In this document: positions 8,959 to 17,644 of the stretch, one piece after another
Numbering within the stretch: the first letter of the stretch is position 1
Layout: every line of letters begins with the position of its first letter
Assembly (NCBI RefSeq): GCF_016907655.1
Contig: NZ_JAFBCL010000001.1
Location: 5,924,001 to 5,988,000, forward strand
Length of the DNA stretch: 64,000 nt
Reading direction: 5' to 3'
DNA from: Saccharothrix algeriensis
GTDB taxonomy: Bacteria; Actinomycetota; Actinomycetes; Mycobacteriales; Pseudonocardiaceae
The notes under the pieces: generated by a model
Databases searched by the model: none
Told to the model about the DNA's origin: nothing
Seen by the model: the letters and a program-made list of their open reading frames with translations, nothing else
Made by a program: the position numbers and the translations under genes

Positions 8959-9138
8959 TCAGCCGCAGCTGGAGGTGGAGGTGGAGGTGGAGCAGCAGCT
9001 CGACGTCGAGCAGGAGCAGCAGCTGGAGCAGGAGCAGCTGGAGCTGGTCGCCGCCAGGTCGACGCCGGTGTCCGCCAGCTCCTCCAGTTCGAAGGTCTCG
9101 ATCTCCAAGCGGTGCAGCTCGTCCTTGAGCAGGGTCAT
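8959..9138 (-). CDS. Thiopeptide-like RiPP precursor peptide B, Ser/Thr/Cys-only core
   Basis: 59 residues from the ATG at 9138, with GGAG six bases upstream. The leader (MTLLKDELHRLEIETFELEE…) shares the KDELH-LE-ETFE pattern with precursor A but little else. Residues 31-58 are 28 consecutive Ser, Thr or Cys residues (8 Cys), followed by a single terminal Gly. The central 18 residues are the same as in precursor A. The gene starts 15 bases after the RRE/ThiF-like gene, so precursor and leader-binding protein are probably cotranscribed. Expected fate: Cys cyclised by YcaO, azolines oxidised by SagB, some Ser/Thr dehydrated by the split LanB. Confidence 0.9.
   Translation of the reverse strand: MTLLKDELHRLEIETFELEELADTGVDLAATSSSCSCSSCCSCSTSSCCSTSTSTSSCG
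8993..9046. repeat. Core-coding repeat, copy 2 (precursor B)
   Basis: Partner of 8639-8692: one mismatch in 54 bases, direct orientation. Confidence 0.85.
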
Positions 9139-9153
9139 TCGGGTCTCCTCGTG

Positions 9154-11295
9154 TCAGTCCGCGTGCAGGGTGCCCACGGCCACCGTGGCCGGTGGTCTCT
9201 CGGAGTCGCCGGGGCGGGACAGCAGCACCACGCCGGAGACCAGCGGGCCCGCGGCCCGGAGGTCGGCGGTCGTCGTCCGCACCAGCAGCGCGTCGCCCAC
9301 CGGGTCGGCCAGGGCCGCGGCGGGGTCGGCGTCCGGTCGTCGCGCGCCCGCGGGCCCCACGACCAGCGCCCGCGGGTCCAGGTCGGGCGCGAGGCCGTCG
9401 CCGAGGTCGGCGGCGCGGCCGTCGCCGTGCAGCTGGAGGGTCCCCAGGAGGTCCCGCAGCGCGTGCTCCAGCGCCGCCGCCCGCCCCCAGCCGTACCCGA
9501 TCGTCCACAGTGGACGCTCTTCGACCGGCCCGGCCAGGTGGGCGACGACCGCGTGGGCGGGCGCGGCGGCGGGCAGGTCGAGCACGCGCACCGCGCGCCC
9601 CAGGTGCCGGAAACCCTTGAGCAGCGCGGTCACCGCGTCGCCCGCCGGTTCGGCCTCGGGGTCGAGCAGCCCCGCCGCCCGGCCGCGCAGGGTCGCGACG
9701 AGCCCGCGGTGGGCGAGCGCGCCGGCCAGCCCCCTGGCGACCACCGCGTCCGCGTCCGGCCCGGCGGCCGCGCCGACCGGCACGGCCTCGACCACGCGCG
9801 CGGCGTTGGCGGCCGACATCGGGTACACCGCCGCCAGCGGCACCAGCGCGGTCCCGCCGGACTTCAGCGACGTCGCCCGGACCCACCGGTCGATGTCGTC
9901 GGACACCCCGGTGGCGGTGTCCAGGCAGGACGGCCGGAGCACCCGGTGCCCGGCCGCGGCGAGCGCGTCGGCCGTCCCGGTGAGCACGTCCGGGCGGTCG
10001 GGCAGGGCGCCTGCGTAGTGGACGGCCGCCGCCTCCAGCACCGCGATCCGCGCCAGCAGCACCGACGTGCCGTCCACGGCCACCAGCTCCCGCGTCCCGG
10101 CCGTCAACCCGTTCGGCGACGGCGCCCGGAGGCCCGCGACCTTCAGCGGCACCTGGGTGAGGTCGTCGTCGGTGAACCACTCGAACACCCCGAAGCGGTT
10201 GCCCACCAGCGCGGACAGGCTCTCATAGCGCGCCTCGTCGTCCACGGCCGCGGCGGGCTCGGCGGCGTCGACGGTCCGGACCGCGTCGCCGCAGCGCGGG
10301 CAACCGGGGTGCGGGAACACCCGCTGCCGGGTCGACTCCAGGGTCTCCAGGTCCTGCACCACCGCGCCCGCGGTGTCCGCGGGCAGGCCCGCCAGCAGGC
10401 GGAACGCCTCGAACGCCGCCGCGGTGCCGAGCATGTCGGCCACCACCGCCGAGGTCGGCGCACCGGGCCGCACCGGCACGCCCAGGGCCAGCTCCCGCCA
10501 CAGGTCGGCCGCCTCCGCCGGGTGGCTGGTCGACGCCAGCCGCAGCTGCGCGCAGACCCAGCAGGGGCCCTCCGCGCCCGCCGCGACCGGGCCGAGCACC
10601 GCCGTCCCGGCCCGCACCACGACCGGCACCAGCGGCGTCGGGTCCGCGGCGGACACCGGCAGGCCCGTCAGGGAACCCGGCTCCGCGAAGTGGACCACGA
10701 CGTCCGCGCGGGCGGGCGCGGCGCCGGGGGGCAGCACCCGCGCGGTCGCCTCGACACCGCCCGCCGCGACGGCGGCGACCTCGGCCGCCAGCGCCCGCTC
10801 GTCCACGCCCGAACCGGCGACCTCCACCGCGCCGACCCCGTTGCGCAGCAGGGCGACCGCGGCCGCGGTCGCCCAGGTCCCCGAGCCGACGACGCGCACC
10901 CGGGCGGCGCGCACCGCGGCGAAGCCGGTGGCGTCGCCCGAGGTGGCGTGCTGGAGGTAGGCGACCTGGCGGGCGAACCGGGCGAGGACGGCCTGGTCGA
11001 GGCCCGCTTCCCCGGCCGGCCGGGCGTCCACGGCGAAACCCCTGTCCAGCAGCGCCCCGATCACGTCGACGACCGCCGCGCGGTGCGCCTCGCCGAGGCC
11101 GTCGCACAGCTCGGCGACGGTGTGGCCGCCGTCGAGGTACGGGCACAGGGTCGAGACCCAGCGGTAGGCCGTGCGGCCGCGCAGGAAGAACGCGGTCTCG
11201 CCGCCGCGCAGGTAGACCCCGCCGTCGGAGCGCAGGAACACCGCGTCCTGGCGCAGCCTCGGCCGGACCGCACGGATTTCTTCGGGCACCGCCAC
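9154..11295 (-). CDS. RRE/ThiF-like precursor-binding TOMM maturation protein
   Basis: 713 residues from a GTG with GGAGG six bases upstream. Residues ~1-100 look like a PqqD-type peptide recognition element (AVFLRSDGGVYLRGGE…, DGGHTVAELCDGLG). Residues ~125-380 look like an E1/ThiF-type Rossmann domain (VRVVGSGTWATAAAVALLRN) with zinc-type cysteine pairs CWVC and CPRC. The C-terminal ~330 residues look like a degenerate YcaO-like region (ARYESLSALVGNRFG…). This matches the 'ocin-ThiF-like' leader-binding partners of thiopeptide cyclodehydratases. It should bind the precursor leader and hand the core to the YcaO enzyme. It is the first gene of the minus-strand operon. Confidence 0.87.
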   Translation of the reverse strand: MAVPEEIRAVRPRLRQDAVFLRSDGGVYLRGGETAFFLRGRTAYRWVSTLCPYLDGGHTVAELCDGLGEAHRAAVVDVIGALLDRGFAVDARPAGEAGLDQAVLARFARQVAYLQHATSGDATGFAAVRAARVRVVGSGTWATAAAVALLRNGVGAVEVAGSGVDERALAAEVAAVAAGGVEATARVLPPGAAPARADVVVHFAEPGSLTGLPVSAADPTPLVPVVVRAGTAVLGPVAAGAEGPCWVCAQLRLASTSHPAEAADLWRELALGVPVRPGAPTSAVVADMLGTAAAFEAFRLLAGLPADTAGAVVQDLETLESTRQRVFPHPGCPRCGDAVRTVDAAEPAAAVDDEARYESLSALVGNRFGVFEWFTDDDLTQVPLKVAGLRAPSPNGLTAGTRELVAVDGTSVLLARIAVLEAAAVHYAGALPDRPDVLTGTADALAAAGHRVLRPSCLDTATGVSDDIDRWVRATSLKSGGTALVPLAAVYPMSAANAARVVEAVPVGAAAGPDADAVVARGLAGALAHRGLVATLRGRAAGLLDPEAEPAGDAVTALLKGFRHLGRAVRVLDLPAAAPAHAVVAHLAGPVEERPLWTIGYGWGRAAALEHALRDLLGTLQLHGDGRAADLGDGLAPDLDPRALVVGPAGARRPDADPAAALADPVGDALLVRTTTADLRAAGPLVSGVVLLSRPGDSERPPATVAVGTLHAD

Positions 11296-11786
11296 CTGAG
11301 ACCTCCGGCTCGTGGGAACACCCGCGATGAGCAGGTTTGAACGCGCTGCCTGAATTATCCGGCCAGCATCGACAAATACGTGGAAAACCGATGGTGAAGA
11401 GGGGGGAAAATTGTGTGCGGCGGGGTCCGGCCTGGTCGAGCAGGGTATATCAGGGGGTTTGTCCGGCGGGCAACACGGCGACCGCGCCTGTCACCCGTTC
11501 GGCGGCATCGTCACCTGCGGAAGCGCGCATACGCAGGTAGCGGCGTCGCCGAGGGTGCGCGCTTCCGCGGGTGGCAGGCCGTCCCCCTGGTCCGACCGGG
11601 CCGGGCAGGGCGGCGTTCGGCGGAGCGCGGTGACCGTTCGGACCGGTGGCCGAAGAACTCGCTTCGGTCGCCGGCGGACCCGTACTTGGCAATCCCGACC
11701 CCCTGTGGGAAAGTGCTCCGGAATTCGGTGCATTCGATCGGTGGATCCCGAGTCGTGCTCAGCTTCAACGGAGGATGGTGCGCCGA
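11296..11786. other. Divergent control region between RiPP operon and ABC transporter
   Basis: About 490 bases without a convincing gene. It must hold the promoters of the minus-strand RiPP operon and the plus-strand transporter. AT-richer stretches occur at 11341-11400 and 11690-11740, but no clear -35/-10 pair was found. It contains the large inverted repeat at 11514-11571. Confidence 0.6.
11514..11571. promoter_or_regulatory. Long inverted repeat in divergent promoter region
   Basis: GCGGAAGCGCGCA (11517-11529) and TGCGCGCTTCCGC (11556-11568) are perfect complements. Two further pairs extend the stem across one G-T wobble, giving ~16 bp. The 26-base loop holds a smaller CGGCG/CGCCG hairpin. 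It could be an operator for a dimeric regulator or a structured leader. There is no T-tract and no gene end nearby, so a terminator is less likely. Confidence 0.5.
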
Positions 11787-12728
11787 ATGCCGGACGCGGG
11801 CGCAGTGCGCGCCAGGGGCCTGGGCAAGCGCTACCCCGGCGGGGTGGTCGCCGTGGACGGGCTCGACCTCGACATCGCCGACGGCGAGGTCTACGGCCTG
11901 CTCGGCCGCAACGGCGCGGGCAAGACCACCGCCATGCGCATGGTGACCGGGCTCGTGCGCCCCACCGCGGGCACGGCGACCGTGTTCGGCGCCCCGGCGG
12001 GCCACCCGGAGGCCATCGCCGCCACCGGCGCGCTGATCGAGTCGCCCACCCTCTACCCGCACCTGTCCGGCCGCGACAACCTGCGCCTGCTCGCCCGCTA
12101 CGCGGGAACCGGCGACGGGGCGGTCGAGGAGGTGCTCGCGGAGGTCGGCCTCGGCGACCGCGCCCGGCACCGGTTCCGCAGCTACTCCCTGGGCATGAAG
12201 CAGCGCCTCGGCGTCGCCGCGGCGCTGCTCAAGCGGCCCCGCCTGCTGGTCCTCGACGAGCCCGCCAACGGCCTCGACCCCGCGGGCATGGCCGAGCTGC
12301 GCGACCTCGTCCGCGCCATCGCGGCGGCGGGGCGCACGGTCCTGCTCTCCAGCCACCTGCTCGGGGAGGTGGAGCAGGTCTGCGACCGCGTCGGGATCAT
12401 CCACCGCGGTCGCCTGGTGGCCGAGGGCGAGGTCGAGGCGCTGCGCTCGGCCGCCGCCCCGACCGTCGCGGTCGTCGCCACCCCGCTCGGCCTCGCCCGC
12501 CGGACCGCCGAGGCCCTGCCCTGGGTCGAGTCGGTCACCGAGGACCCGCCCGCCCTCCGCGTCACCGCCCCGGTCGACCGCGTGGGCGAGCTGAACGCGG
12601 CCCTGGTCCGCGCGGGGGTGTCGGTGACCGGGCTGCGGATCACCGAGTCGACGCTGGAGCAGGTGTTCCTGACCCTGACCGACGAACCGACCGGGGCCAC
12701 CGCCCCGGAACCCGCCCCCGCGTCATGA
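11787..12728 (+). CDS. ABC transporter ATP-binding protein (drug/peptide efflux type)
   Basis: 313 residues. Walker A is GRNGAGKTT (residue ~43), the Q-loop/signature region is SYSLGMKQRLG, and Walker B is LLVLDEPANGLDP, followed by LLSSHLL and a C-terminal extension typical of ABC-2 exporters (STLEQVFLTLT). It pairs with the permease immediately downstream. Starts at 11775 (ATG), 11778 (GTG) and 11787 (ATG) are in frame; GGAGG at 11770-11774 leaves 12 bases to 11787 and too few to the others, so the choice is tentative. Lying divergent to the thiopeptide-like operon, it is a good candidate for product export or self-immunity. That is inference from position. Confidence 0.9.
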   Translation: MPDAGAVRARGLGKRYPGGVVAVDGLDLDIADGEVYGLLGRNGAGKTTAMRMVTGLVRPTAGTATVFGAPAGHPEAIAATGALIESPTLYPHLSGRDNLRLLARYAGTGDGAVEEVLAEVGLGDRARHRFRSYSLGMKQRLGVAAALLKRPRLLVLDEPANGLDPAGMAELRDLVRAIAAAGRTVLLSSHLLGEVEQVCDRVGIIHRGRLVAEGEVEALRSAAAPTVAVVATPLGLARRTAEALPWVESVTEDPPALRVTAPVDRVGELNAALVRAGVSVTGLRITESTLEQVFLTLTDEPTGATAPEPAPAS

Positions 12729-12791
12729 CCCGGTGTCGTGGCCCCGTACCGCCAGGAGCTGCATGTACCCGACCCCGCTGGTGATCGCCCC

Positions 12792-13631
12792 GTGAGCGCG
12801 GTGCGCGCGGAGCTGTTCGCCGCCAAGCGCCGCCCGGCCCTGTGGGTCGTCGGCGGGGTGTGGCTCGCGCTGGCCGCCGGCTTCGGCATCGCCGTGCCCT
12901 ACATCGTCTACCTCGCGGTCTCCGGCAGCGGGCCGACCGGGGGCGGCGACCCCGAGGCGCTGCTGGCGAGCCTGCTGCCCGACCGGCTGGTGCCGACCAC
13001 GCTGTCGCTGTTCCCGCTGTTCGGCTCCGCGATCATGCTCATCCTCGGCGCCGTGCTCGCGGGCGGCGAGTTCCGCTGGGGCGTGTGGGGGACGCTGTTC
13101 ACCCAGGGGCCCGGCCGGCCGGCGGTGGTGCTGGCCAAGATCACCGCGATGGCCGTCGCCCTCGTCGGCGTCATCGTCGCGACGTTCGCGCTGGTGGCAC
13201 TGGCCGGCGCGGGGATCGCGGCCGTGGAGGGCCGGTCCACGGGCTGGCCCGGTCCCGGGGCGGTCGCGGCCGGGCTCGGCGCGGCCTGGCTGGTCGCCCT
13301 CGCGGCGGCGAGCCTGGGCTTCTTCCTCGCCATCGCCTTCCGCGGGACCGGCACCGCCCTGGGCGTCGGCCTGGTCTGGTTGCTGGCGCTGGAGAGCGCC
13401 GTCAACGGCCTCTCCTCCCTGCTCGACGTCCGACCGGTGCAGCTCGTCCTGCTGGGCCCCAACGCGGGTTCGCTCGCCGCGGCCCTCGGCGCGCAAACCC
13501 AGCAGCAGGGCGGGACCCCCGGCGTCGTCGCCACCGCCTCACCGCTCGTCGCCTGCCTCGTCCTCGCCGGCTACACCGCGCTCTTCTCGTACCTCTCCGT
13601 GCGCGTCACCGTCCGCCGCGACCAGACCTGA
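12792..13631 (+). CDS. ABC-2 type transporter permease
   Basis: About 279 residues from the GTG at 12792 (an alternative GTG at 12738 would add 18 residues). The start VRAELFAAKRRPALW is typical of ABC-2 permeases. Around six hydrophobic helices follow: WVVGGVWLALAAGFG, LFPLFGSAIMLILGAVLAG, ITAMAVALVGVIVATFALV, LVALAAASLGFFLAIAF, GTALGVGLVWLLALESAV and a last one near the C-terminus. It forms the membrane half of the exporter whose ATPase ends 63 bases upstream. No substrate can be read from the sequence. Confidence 0.85.
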   Translation: MSAVRAELFAAKRRPALWVVGGVWLALAAGFGIAVPYIVYLAVSGSGPTGGGDPEALLASLLPDRLVPTTLSLFPLFGSAIMLILGAVLAGGEFRWGVWGTLFTQGPGRPAVVLAKITAMAVALVGVIVATFALVALAGAGIAAVEGRSTGWPGPGAVAAGLGAAWLVALAAASLGFFLAIAFRGTGTALGVGLVWLLALESAVNGLSSLLDVRPVQLVLLGPNAGSLAAALGAQTQQQGGTPGVVATASPLVACLVLAGYTALFSYLSVRVTVRRDQT

Positions 13632-13632
13632 C

Positions 13633-13663
13633 AGCCCGCTGCCCCGACCTCGTCGGCAGGGCT
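13633..13663. terminator. Imperfect terminator-like hairpin between convergent genes
   Basis: AGCCC-GC-TGCC pairs with GGCAGGGCT across a short loop between the ends of the ABC permease (plus) and the next minus-strand gene. The stem has a two-base bulge and no T-tract, so support is modest. Confidence 0.35.
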
Positions 13664-14346
13664 CACCGACCCTCTGCCGAGGCGGAGCAACCGCGCCGGA
13701 CCGCTCGGACCCACACCCCGAACGCCGTCGCGACGGCGGCGAGAGCGGCGAGCGCCACGGCGCCCGCGCAGCCGACCAGGACGGCGGTCGGGACGGTGCT
13801 CCAGCCCATGCGGTCGACGGGCACGGGTCCCAACCAGCCGTGGGGGTCCACGGAGACCTCGATCCGGTCGCCCTCCGCCGTCTCGTCCGACGGGTGGACC
13901 GCCAACTGCCCGAGGCTTTCCCGCGTGGTGCTGTCGGCGACGTGGTACCACCTGTCCGCCAGGCTGCCGTACTCGTTGCGGACCTCGTGGATGCCCGAGA
14001 CGACGGCCTCGACCCGTTCACCGAAGTGCACGTGGTAGACCTGCGCGCCGGAGAAGTGGACGGCGCTGCCCGCGGCGGCCAGGGCGCCGAACGCGATGTA
14101 GAAGAACGCGATGAGCACGTTGCCCGTCAGCCCTCCGTCATGCGGTTCCGCCGCCTCCTCGAACGGGATCGCCAGCCCGAACCCGAACAGCAGCAGCACC
14201 GCCACGAGCGGAATGCCGAGCAACACCCACAAGGCGCCGCGGGGCTGGAGGATCAGGCCGGCGAGTGTCGCGAACGCCAGCAGCCAGCACACGACCAGCA
14301 CGACCACGCCCGCGCACAGCAGCCCGAACAGCCTCAGCCCGCGCAT
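13663..14346 (-). CDS. Four-helix membrane protein, DUF3592-like layout
   Basis: 227 residues. Hydrophobic helices lie at ~8-30, 38-60 and 73-95, then an extracytoplasmic stretch (residues ~100-175, with VYHVHFGERVEAVV and DRIEVSVDPHGW) and a last helix at ~185-210. Two or three N-terminal helices, a beta-rich external segment and a final helix recall the DUF3592 family, but the assignment is by layout only. It ends convergently against the ABC permease. No link to the RiPP cluster is evident and no function can be proposed. Confidence 0.7.
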   Translation of the reverse strand: MRGLRLFGLLCAGVVVLVVCWLLAFATLAGLILQPRGALWVLLGIPLVAVLLLFGFGLAIPFEEAAEPHDGGLTGNVLIAFFYIAFGALAAAGSAVHFSGAQVYHVHFGERVEAVVSGIHEVRNEYGSLADRWYHVADSTTRESLGQLAVHPSDETAEGDRIEVSVDPHGWLGPVPVDRMGWSTVPTAVLVGCAGAVALAALAAVATAFGVWVRAVRRGCSASAEGR

Positions 14347-14445
14347 ACGACCGTTCTAGCGCACCGGCCGGCACCCGTCCCCGGACATCCGGCGACATCC
14401 ACCGAACAGCCGACGGAAGCGATGACAGGCCGATGCCACCGCGGT

Positions 14446-15153
14446 TCAGCGGGCAGGGTGGTGGTGATCGGGCATGTCGCCGGGGAGGGGCGGTGGCGGG
14501 GGAGGAAGAGCGGCAACTGCGCGCGTGGCTCGGCAACGCGTCGAACGGCGTGGGCCACCACCGGCTCGGCTACGACTCCACCCCGTCGACAACCCCTCCG
14601 CACGGCCCTGTTGACCGCTGCCGACGGCGGGCGCCGGCGCCTCCGCGTCCGGGCGCGAGGCGCCCGGTGACGGGCGGACCTGCCCCCACGCCGCCCGCGT
14701 GATCACCGACGCGGTGACGAGCACGACGACCAAGACCAGCGCGCCGATGTCGGTGACCAGCGACGGCAGCACCCCGGCGACGCCGAACCGCTCCCGGGCG
14801 GCGGTGAACACCTCCGGCGGCACCAGTCGCACCCCGGCCGCCTGGGTGGCGTTGACCACCAGCACGACCCGGAACAGCCACCGGCTCGGCCGACGGCGCA
14901 ACGCGAGCACGCCCAGCGCGTTGCCCACCAGGTACAGGCACCCGACCACGCGGAACCCGACCAGGAACACCGGCGCCTGCCCGGGATCGGCCCCGGCCAG
15001 GACCATCATCCGCGTCAGCGTCCGCTCGTCCACGACGACGAACGCGTGCACGGCCGTCCCGACCGCGAAAACCACCGACGCCCACCCGGTCAGGACGAGC
15101 AGCGGCGTGGTCCAGCGGCCCAGGCGCACCGCGGGCCGATCACGTGACGACAT
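14446..15153 (-). CDS. Small multi-pass membrane protein of unknown function
   Basis: 235 residues from the ATG at 15153, which has GGGAGGA three bases upstream; longer upstream starts give a low-complexity, non-coding-looking extension. Helices occur near residues 13-35 (PLLVLTGWASVVFAVGTAV), 60-85 (FLVGFRVVGCLYLVGNALGV), 92-112 and 125-150 (DIGALVLVVVLVTASVI). The last ~80 residues are Arg/Ser/Pro-rich and may be disordered; they end with a run of prolines and PDHHHPAR. I do not recognise a family. It is monocistronic and lies between another membrane protein and a NACHT ATPase. Confidence 0.65.
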   Translation of the reverse strand: MSSRDRPAVRLGRWTTPLLVLTGWASVVFAVGTAVHAFVVVDERTLTRMMVLAGADPGQAPVFLVGFRVVGCLYLVGNALGVLALRRRPSRWLFRVVLVVNATQAAGVRLVPPEVFTAARERFGVAGVLPSLVTDIGALVLVVVLVTASVITRAAWGQVRPSPGASRPDAEAPAPAVGSGQQGRAEGLSTGWSRSRAGGGPRRSTRCRATRAVAALPPPPPPLPGDMPDHHHPAR

Positions 15154-15441
15154 CGGTCCTCCCCTTGTCCGGCACAGCCCGATCATCGGCCGTGGGCGAC
15201 CGGGAGGGAATCCGGGAACGTCCCTGGGATCGAGCCCATTGGCCCGGGGTGGGGACGTCGGGGGCGATGACCACCGATCCCGGGCCGGTGGTCGGCCTAC
15301 CGGCACACCACCCTCGCGTCCGGCCGTGCGGATCGACGGTCGTAGGACGTGCACTTCCACCACCTGCGCCACGTCCACAAGAACCCGGCTCGTCGAAGAC
15401 GGGGTCCTCGAAGCCCCGCGGCGCCGGCGCGGCTCCGATCT
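15154..15441. other. Intergenic stretch with no recognised feature
   Basis: 288 bases upstream of the minus-strand membrane protein and downstream of the NACHT gene. No convincing gene or clear hairpin was seen; a promoter for the membrane protein must lie near 15154-15220. Confidence 0.4.
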
Positions 15442-17616
15442 TCAGCGGCGGGCTCCCGGGCGGGCCGGCCGGCTGGCGGCAGTGCTGTCGAGGGGAGATC
15501 CCGGGGAGGGTGCTCCCGGGCTCGGGGGAGTGGCGAGGTGGTGCCGGAGCCGAGCGTGGCGAAACTCGTAGACGGCGCCGCTCTGCTTCAGGACACCCCG
15601 TCGACAGGCGTCGTCGAGGAAACCCAGGAGGTTCCGGGGAAGTCGTCCGGCCAACGGCTGCCACCCCCTGGTAAGGACCAGCCACCGCCCCCAGGAGCTG
15701 GTGCCGATGCCGACCAGCAGGCCCAGGGCGGCGCCGGCGAAGGAGGGGGCGAGCACCATGAGCACGGCAAGGCCGGCGGAGAGCGAGGCACCCGGCATCA
15801 TCCACGACGCGATCCCGGAGGCCAGTCCTAGGACGGCGCCGAAGAGCGGCATCTTGGTGAACGTGTTCCTGCGGTCGGTGGACAGCAACTCCGCCGGGCT
15901 GGTGACGGTCCGCACGTCCAGGACGTCGTAGGAGGTCTGGTTGAGGATGCGGGGCAGACCACCCGTCAACAGCCAGCCGGCGACCGTGATCGCGAGCCCG
16001 TTGCCGCTGAAGCCCGGTCCGGTCGCCGACAGCCGATCCAGGGCGAGGTCGAGCGCGAGGCCGACGGCCACCCAGACACCCAGGTCCCCCAGCACGGTCT
16101 TCAGGAAGGCTCGGACGTCCAGGCGCCTGCGTTCGGGCTGGTGCCCGCCGGTCGCGAAGACCAGGCCGCACAGCGCGGCGACCGCCAGGCTGACGAGCAG
16201 CGCGATCGGCGCGTCCCACCACAACACGGCTGCGAACCCGCCCGCGGCCATGACCAGCAACCACGAGGAGGCGGCGCCCGCCAGCGCTCGAACAGGACCG
16301 GGAACGAGATCGGCCAGCCGCCACCAGGCGATTTCGGGTGCGTCGAGTCGGGCGAGGTGCCCCAGCCACCGCTGGGCCTGTTCGGGGGACACCGGCCGCG
16401 GCGACGATCCGACCGAGGGCTGTTCCGGTGGTGGGTGCCGGTACGCCGCCGGCACGAAAGCCGTCAGCAGGTGGTCCTCCACCGCCTGTGGTGCGGGGAA
16501 CCGGTCCCCGTCCAGCAGTTCCACCGGGTCGCGGCCGGGAACGTCGCTGTAGGCGGTGCGGGCGAGCGCGACCATCAGCGGGGATGACAACACCGCGGCG
16601 AGCACGACGACCGCCGGGTCGTCGCGCTTGCCGCGGAGCCGGGCCAGCACCGGGTCCCACGCGGTCCTGGTCTTGTCCGGGTCGCCGGCCGGAAGTCGCC
16701 GGGCTGTGCGGAACAGGTAATCCGCCACGTCAGCCGGTGCCAGGCCGACCAGTTCGACACCCGCCGCCGCGCTGAGCACACCGCGTTCCGCGGCGGCGGT
16801 GTACTCGGCGGTGCGACTGGTGAGGACCAAGGGGAGCGAAGTGGCGTTCATCGCCTTCAACGCCGTGTCCCGGAGCCCTTCGGCGATCTCGTCGAAGCCG
16901 TCCAGCACCGGTAGCACCCTGCCGCCGTCGACCAAGGCCGTCGCCGTCGTCCCGCCGCCCGGCTGCACCGCCGCCAACCCGGGGTGGTCGTGGATCAACT
17001 GCTCGACGAGCCAGTCCCGGAGCGAGGTGGCGCCGGCGGCCCAGGAGCCCAGTCGGAAGATCACCGCGACGGGATCGCGGTCGCTGCGGGCGTCGAGCCA
17101 GTCGAGGGCGAATCGGATGGCCAGGACCGTCTTGCCCGACCCGGCCTCACCCAGGACCACGAGCCGCCCCGATGGCACGCGCCGATAAACCTCGACCACC
17201 TTCTCCACGCCGCCGGCGAGGCGGAGCGGCTTGGACTTCGCACCGGCCGGAGCTTTGCGGATGTTGGCCCAGTGGTCGAGCAGGTGCCCGGGTGCCGCTC
17301 GCCACCGCACCGGCAGCGGAACCGGGTCGTGCACCCGTTGCCGGCGCTCTTCCCGCTTCCAGTGCGCGTCGACGGCGGCGGCCAATCGTCGGACCGCCAC
17401 GTCCGGTTCGAGGGGTCCACCGCCCGGGGCGTCGGTGAACCCGCTGCGGTGACGAAGCTCGAGGACCAGCAAGGCGACGATCAGCAGCGCGACGGCCGTC
17501 CACACCACCGACGGCCACCAGGGCTGATGCACTTCCACGGTGTTGGTCGCCATGTTGGCGACCAGTGCGAAGACCGCGCCGACCAGAGCCGGCACGATCG
17601 GCCGTCGTCGGCGCAC
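15442..17616 (-). CDS. Membrane-associated NACHT/STAND ATPase (copy 1)
   Basis: 724 residues from a GTG with AGGAGGAC three bases upstream. Two N-terminal helices (~7-25 and 36-53) are followed by a P-loop GEAGSGKT at ~156-163 and Walker B VLPVLDGFDE at ~234-243, the LDGFDE form of NACHT proteins. LLTSRTAEY (~280) is a sensor-like motif. The C-terminal half has several membrane helices and ends with a W-RWL…LP-NLLGFLDDACRRGVL…YEFRHARLRHHLA block common to actinobacterial membrane NACHT proteins. It is a paralog of the protein encoded at 27075-29228. Some NACHT proteins are antiphage sensors; a defence role here is inference. It is transcribed divergently from the small protein at 17737. Confidence 0.85.
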   Translation of the reverse strand: MRRRRPIVPALVGAVFALVANMATNTVEVHQPWWPSVVWTAVALLIVALLVLELRHRSGFTDAPGGGPLEPDVAVRRLAAAVDAHWKREERRQRVHDPVPLPVRWRAAPGHLLDHWANIRKAPAGAKSKPLRLAGGVEKVVEVYRRVPSGRLVVLGEAGSGKTVLAIRFALDWLDARSDRDPVAVIFRLGSWAAGATSLRDWLVEQLIHDHPGLAAVQPGGGTTATALVDGGRVLPVLDGFDEIAEGLRDTALKAMNATSLPLVLTSRTAEYTAAAERGVLSAAAGVELVGLAPADVADYLFRTARRLPAGDPDKTRTAWDPVLARLRGKRDDPAVVVLAAVLSSPLMVALARTAYSDVPGRDPVELLDGDRFPAPQAVEDHLLTAFVPAAYRHPPPEQPSVGSSPRPVSPEQAQRWLGHLARLDAPEIAWWRLADLVPGPVRALAGAASSWLLVMAAGGFAAVLWWDAPIALLVSLAVAALCGLVFATGGHQPERRRLDVRAFLKTVLGDLGVWVAVGLALDLALDRLSATGPGFSGNGLAITVAGWLLTGGLPRILNQTSYDVLDVRTVTSPAELLSTDRRNTFTKMPLFGAVLGLASGIASWMMPGASLSAGLAVLMVLAPSFAGAALGLLVGIGTSSWGRWLVLTRGWQPLAGRLPRNLLGFLDDACRRGVLKQSGAVYEFRHARLRHHLATPPSPGAPSPGSPLDSTAASRPARPGARR

Positions 17617-17644
17617 TGGGTCCTCCTCGAGCGATCGCGTCAAC

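Noticed and set aside
8636..9050. Regular CAGCAG/GAGCAG-like repeats that look like a CRISPR or microsatellite
   Set aside because: They are the codons of the Ser/Cys-rich precursor cores in frame with good starts; no spacer structure.
8062..11340. Very long open frame on the plus strand opposite the RiPP genes
   Set aside because: It mirrors strongly coding minus-strand genes in GC-rich DNA, has low-complexity Arg/Pro/Gly content and matches no family.
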